A DNA stretch of 64,000 nucleotides from Exiguobacterium sp. s193 (lineage in GTDB: Bacteria; Bacillota; Bacilli; Exiguobacteriales; Exiguobacteriaceae). Position numbers and translations under genes: made by a program. Where the stretch lies: positions 372,001 through 436,000 of the forward strand of contig NZ_JACSMR010000002.1 in the NCBI RefSeq assembly GCF_018618755.1. The letters run 5' to 3'. This document shows positions 61,872 to 64,000 of the stretch, piece by piece (the first letter of the stretch is position 1; every line of letters begins with the position of its first letter). The notes under the pieces are model-generated. The model worked only from the letters and a program-made list of their open reading frames with translations. It was not told the DNA's origin and searched no databases.

Positions 61872-62862
61872 TCCGAACATGCTAGGTCTCGTCCGCAATG
61901 AAGTGACGAAAATCGCTTCAAAAAAACGGTTCGCTGTCGTCGCCATCATACTCGTCGTACTTGTCTCGATGTTTACGTACGCGCAGTACCGGGACATTCA
62001 AGAACAATTAAAAAAACAAGGGACACTCGATTGGCGGGTCGAATTGCAACAAGATATCGTCGATACACAGAACCGACTCGCTTCGAGTAGCATCCAAGAT
62101 GAATTCCGTCAATTTTTGGAATTCGATTTAAAACAGAATCAATATTATCTCGATAATGAGATTAACCCGAACTATCCGGGTGCCCCGACGTTCATCCGAA
62201 TTTTCTTCTCGCAAGGATTAACGTTAATCTTACCGCTCTTCATCATCGTCATCATGGCGGACATCGTCAGCGGGGAGCAAAATGATGGGACAATCAAAAC
62301 ACTCCTGTCACGGCCGGTCCGGCGCTGGAAAATCTTGATGGCGAAATGGATCACGATTTTACTCTACACGTCGATGTTGATGGCGTTAACCGCGTTCGTC
62401 TGTTACGCGATTTCCGGCATCGTCCTCGGGTATGACGGCTGGACGGCACCGATTCTGACCGGATTCCAAGCCTCACCGAGCGGAACGTTCTCGACCGAGT
62501 TCGTCCATACGATTCCGATGTGGGAATACTTGTTGATGGCAGTCGGTCTTGCCTGGATCGTCACGGCAGTCGTCGGAACGATTGCTATGATGATTTCCGT
62601 GCTCGTCAAGAATACGGCGACAGGCATTGGGATCATGATGGCAGTCTTGATTTCCGGGACATTGTTGACGACACTCGGTTCGAGCTGGACGAGTTCTAAA
62701 TACCTCGTCAACGTCAACTTTGGATTAATCAATTATTTGGACGGTCAAGCACCACCGATTGACGGGATGACTTTACCATTTTCGTTGGCAGTTCTTGGTT
62801 GTTGGACAGTTGCGACACTTGGGATTGCTTTCTGGAACTTTACACAAAAAGATATGTATTAA
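61864..62862 (+). CDS. ABC-2 type permease
   Basis: A 332-residue membrane partner of the upstream ATPase. One N-terminal helix (about 20-38), an external domain to about 110 (QLKKQG... to LDNEINPNYPG), then about five helices (LILPLFIIVIMADIVSGEQN; ILLYTSMLMALTAFVCYAI; LLMAVGLAWIVTAVVGTIA; final near FSLAVLGCWTVATLG). TTG start at 61864 with GGAGGAGA upstream; an ATG at 61879 is the alternative. Strong terminator follows. Confidence 0.88.
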   Translation: MRNPNMLGLVRNEVTKIASKKRFAVVAIILVVLVSMFTYAQYRDIQEQLKKQGTLDWRVELQQDIVDTQNRLASSSIQDEFRQFLEFDLKQNQYYLDNEINPNYPGAPTFIRIFFSQGLTLILPLFIIVIMADIVSGEQNDGTIKTLLSRPVRRWKILMAKWITILLYTSMLMALTAFVCYAISGIVLGYDGWTAPILTGFQASPSGTFSTEFVHTIPMWEYLLMAVGLAWIVTAVVGTIAMMISVLVKNTATGIGIMMAVLISGTLLTTLGSSWTSSKYLVNVNFGLINYLDGQAPPIDGMTLPFSLAVLGCWTVATLGIAFWNFTQKDMY

Positions 62863-62864
62863 CA

Positions 62865-62901
62865 AAAAACCCCCTGATCCGGTTACGGATCAGGGGGTTT
62901 T
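62865..62901 (+). terminator. ABC transporter operon terminator
   Basis: AAAACCCCCTGATCCG, loop, CGGATCAGGGGGTTTT. A perfect long stem. Confidence 0.95.
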
Positions 62902-63090
62902 CGCAACAGGTGAGCCCGTTACTTGGAATCGAGAGGCAGTGCCTCTTATAGAAAGCCGATGCAGGTCAGCTTCCGCGCTACGTACCAATCGTATCTTAAT
63001 CATAGCGATTCCATTAAATGGTGTCAAACATGCCCGAATGGGTTTACAGAAGCTTTAATTTGTAAAAAGGTAGATAACAGGTAAAAGAGG
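62902..63090. other. Unassigned gene-free stretch before the small membrane gene
   Basis: No coding frame with a ribosome site. It contains GAGGCAGTGCCTC (62931-62943) and a possible GGAA/TTCC closure, but no riboswitch class I recognise. Confidence 0.35.
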
Positions 63091-63100
63091 AGGGGCTAGG

Positions 63101-63193
63101 ATGGCGGATTGGGGAATTATGTTGACGGGGCTAGTAATTTGCGGCTGGTGTATCTTTAGTGCGATTTATGACGATTTCATTCGTCGGGTCTAA
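63101..63193 (+). CDS. 30-residue single-helix small membrane protein
   Basis: ATG at 63101 follows AGAGGAGGGG, one of the strongest ribosome sites in the window. The frame encodes 30 residues: MADWG, a hydrophobic helix (IMLTGLVICGWCIFSAIY) and a charged tail DDFIRRV before TAA at 63191-63193. A terminator follows 25 bases later, so it is a complete small transcription unit. It has two cysteines in the helix. Function unknown; no homologue recognised. Confidence 0.65.
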   Translation: MADWGIMLTGLVICGWCIFSAIYDDFIRRV

Positions 63194-63218
63194 CGGACTG
63201 CAAGAATCGAACAACGGA

Positions 63219-63254
63219 GCGAATTCCTTCAGGGATGAGGGAATTCGCTTTTTT
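63219..63254 (+). terminator. Terminator of the small membrane gene
   Basis: AGCGAATTCC / GGAATTCGCT hairpin, then TTTTTT. Confidence 0.9.
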
Positions 63255-63289
63255 CGTTCTAAAAACGATTTCGGTGCCTCTAACCGTTA

Positions 63290-63298
63290 TGGTACACT
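63290..63298 (+). promoter_or_regulatory. Extended -10 promoter of miaA
   Basis: TGGTACACT fits TGNTANNNT with little -35 similarity, 38 bases before the GTG. Confidence 0.5.
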
Positions 63299-63336
63299 GA
63301 CATCAAAAATGATGAGTGTAGGAATGGTGATGCAAA

Positions 63337-64000
63337 GTGAAGCAACCTGTCATCGTCATCGTCGGTCCGACTGCGGTCGGAAAAACGAAGACTGGTATAG
63401 AATTAGCAAAACGATTGAATGGGGAAATCATCTCCGGTGACTCCGTCCAAGTCTATCGTGGGATGGACATCGGATCAGCAAAGGTAACAGAAGAAGAAAT
63501 GGAAGGTGTGCCCCATCATATGCTCGATCTCGTCGAGCCGAACGATGAGATGAGTGTCGCCCGTTTTCAGACGCTTGCGCGGCAAGCGATTGCGGACATT
63601 GCCGGCCGAGGGAAAATACCGATCATCGTCGGTGGAACCGGATTATACATCCGTGCGATTTTGTATGATTATCAATTTACGGCTCAAGCGGAAAATAAAG
63701 CATTACGGCAAGAATTAGAACAGTTTGCAGCGGAGCAAGGTGCAGATGCACTCCATGCCCGTTTGCGTCACCTCGATCCGAAGCGGGCGGAAGAAATCCA
63801 TCCGAACAACGTGCAACGGGTCGTCCGGGCGATTGAAGTCGCTACGAGTGGACAGACACAAACATCCGGTAGTGAACCGAGCTTGTATGAAAGTCTGTTA
63901 TTCGTTTTACACATGGATGACCGGGAGCGTTTATATGACCGAATCAATGAACGGGTCGACCTGATGATCGCACAAGGTCTTGTCAAAGAAGTCCGTGAGC
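63337..64000 (+). CDS. miaA: tRNA dimethylallyltransferase, partial (runs off the window)
   Basis: The first 221 residues of MiaA, which adds a dimethylallyl group to A37 of tRNAs reading UNN codons. P-loop GPTAVGKT at about 9-16, then SGDSVQVYRGMDIGSAK (target recognition), VPHHMLDL and IIVGGTGLYIRAIL. GTG at 63337 follows GGTGAT, complementary to the 16S end. The 3' end and the expected hfq neighbour lie beyond the window. MiaB, the next enzyme of the pathway, is not in its usual place beside ricA. Confidence 0.94.
   Translation, partial: MKQPVIVIVGPTAVGKTKTGIELAKRLNGEIISGDSVQVYRGMDIGSAKVTEEEMEGVPHHMLDLVEPNDEMSVARFQTLARQAIADIAGRGKIPIIVGGTGLYIRAILYDYQFTAQAENKALRQELEQFAAEQGADALHARLRHLDPKRAEEIHPNNVQRVVRAIEVATSGQTQTSGSEPSLYESLLFVLHMDDRERLYDRINERVDLMIAQGLVKEVRE

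Noticed and set aside
1-64000. CRISPR arrays, tRNA or rRNA genes, prophage or transposase genes
   Set aside because: Looked for on both strands and none seen; the dispersed repeats are too long, too few and too far apart for a CRISPR and encode no transposase.

Overview
The window reads as chromosomal DNA from a low-to-mid GC Firmicute of the order Bacillales, most probably Exiguobacterium or a close relative. This rests on gene content and order: rodZ-pgsA-cinA-recA-rny-ymdB-spoVS, then tdh-kbl, ricA-mutS-mutL and finally miaA. It also rests on strong AGGAGG ribosome sites, frequent GTG and TTG starts, and the absence of sporulation genes other than spoVS. No database search was possible, so the genus is an inference. 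I saw no rRNA, tRNA, CRISPR array, phage module or transposase gene.

Layout. 1-24477 is a conserved housekeeping block entirely on the + strand: a fatty-acid-type reductase, DUF3388 protein, RodZ, PgsA, CinA, LexA-controlled RecA, RNase Y, YmdB, SpoVS, a two-subunit 2-oxoacid:ferredoxin oxidoreductase, threonine catabolism (Tdh/Kbl), a lipoprotein-hydrolase fusion translationally coupled to a CrtI-like oxidoreductase, a DUF445 membrane protein, an AlkA-like glycosylase, RicA, and mismatch repair MutS/MutL. Promoters and hairpin terminators divide it into clear transcription units.

24478-63336 is a mixed-strand accessory block between mutL and miaA. It holds an LrgAB pair, a frameshifted TmrB-like kinase, an orphan sensor kinase, a Nudix hydrolase, anaerobic ribonucleotide reductase (NrdDG) with candidate NrdR boxes, a multidrug MFS pump divergent from a TetR regulator, a SulP transporter, a FAH-family enzyme, and a CcpA-type fructose operon (fruRKA). 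These are followed by an aromatic-acid exporter, a T-box-controlled phenylalanine hydroxylase, an alkyltransferase-like DNA repair protein coupled to a cation transporter, a second MFS pump divergent from an XRE-TPR regulator with twin palindromic operators, a cell-wall hydrolase, ABC exporters, a lone siderophore-type N-hydroxylase behind htrA, a DoxX protein and a GDSL esterase. The window ends inside miaA.

The most unusual content is a family of about 300-375 bp intergenic repeats: four long copies (24679, 41039, 45712, 56456) and one deletion derivative (24621). All are in the same orientation and all lie just downstream of + strand genes. Each folds on paper into the same nested hairpins, and several arms differ between copies by compensatory changes. 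Two of the four copies lie between duplicated copies of a neighbouring gene's terminator hairpin, which suggests these elements, sometimes with a cargo gene, were inserted. A second unusual site is a terminator-like hairpin at 58258-58309 whose 3' arm carries the ribosome binding site of the N-hydroxylase gene.
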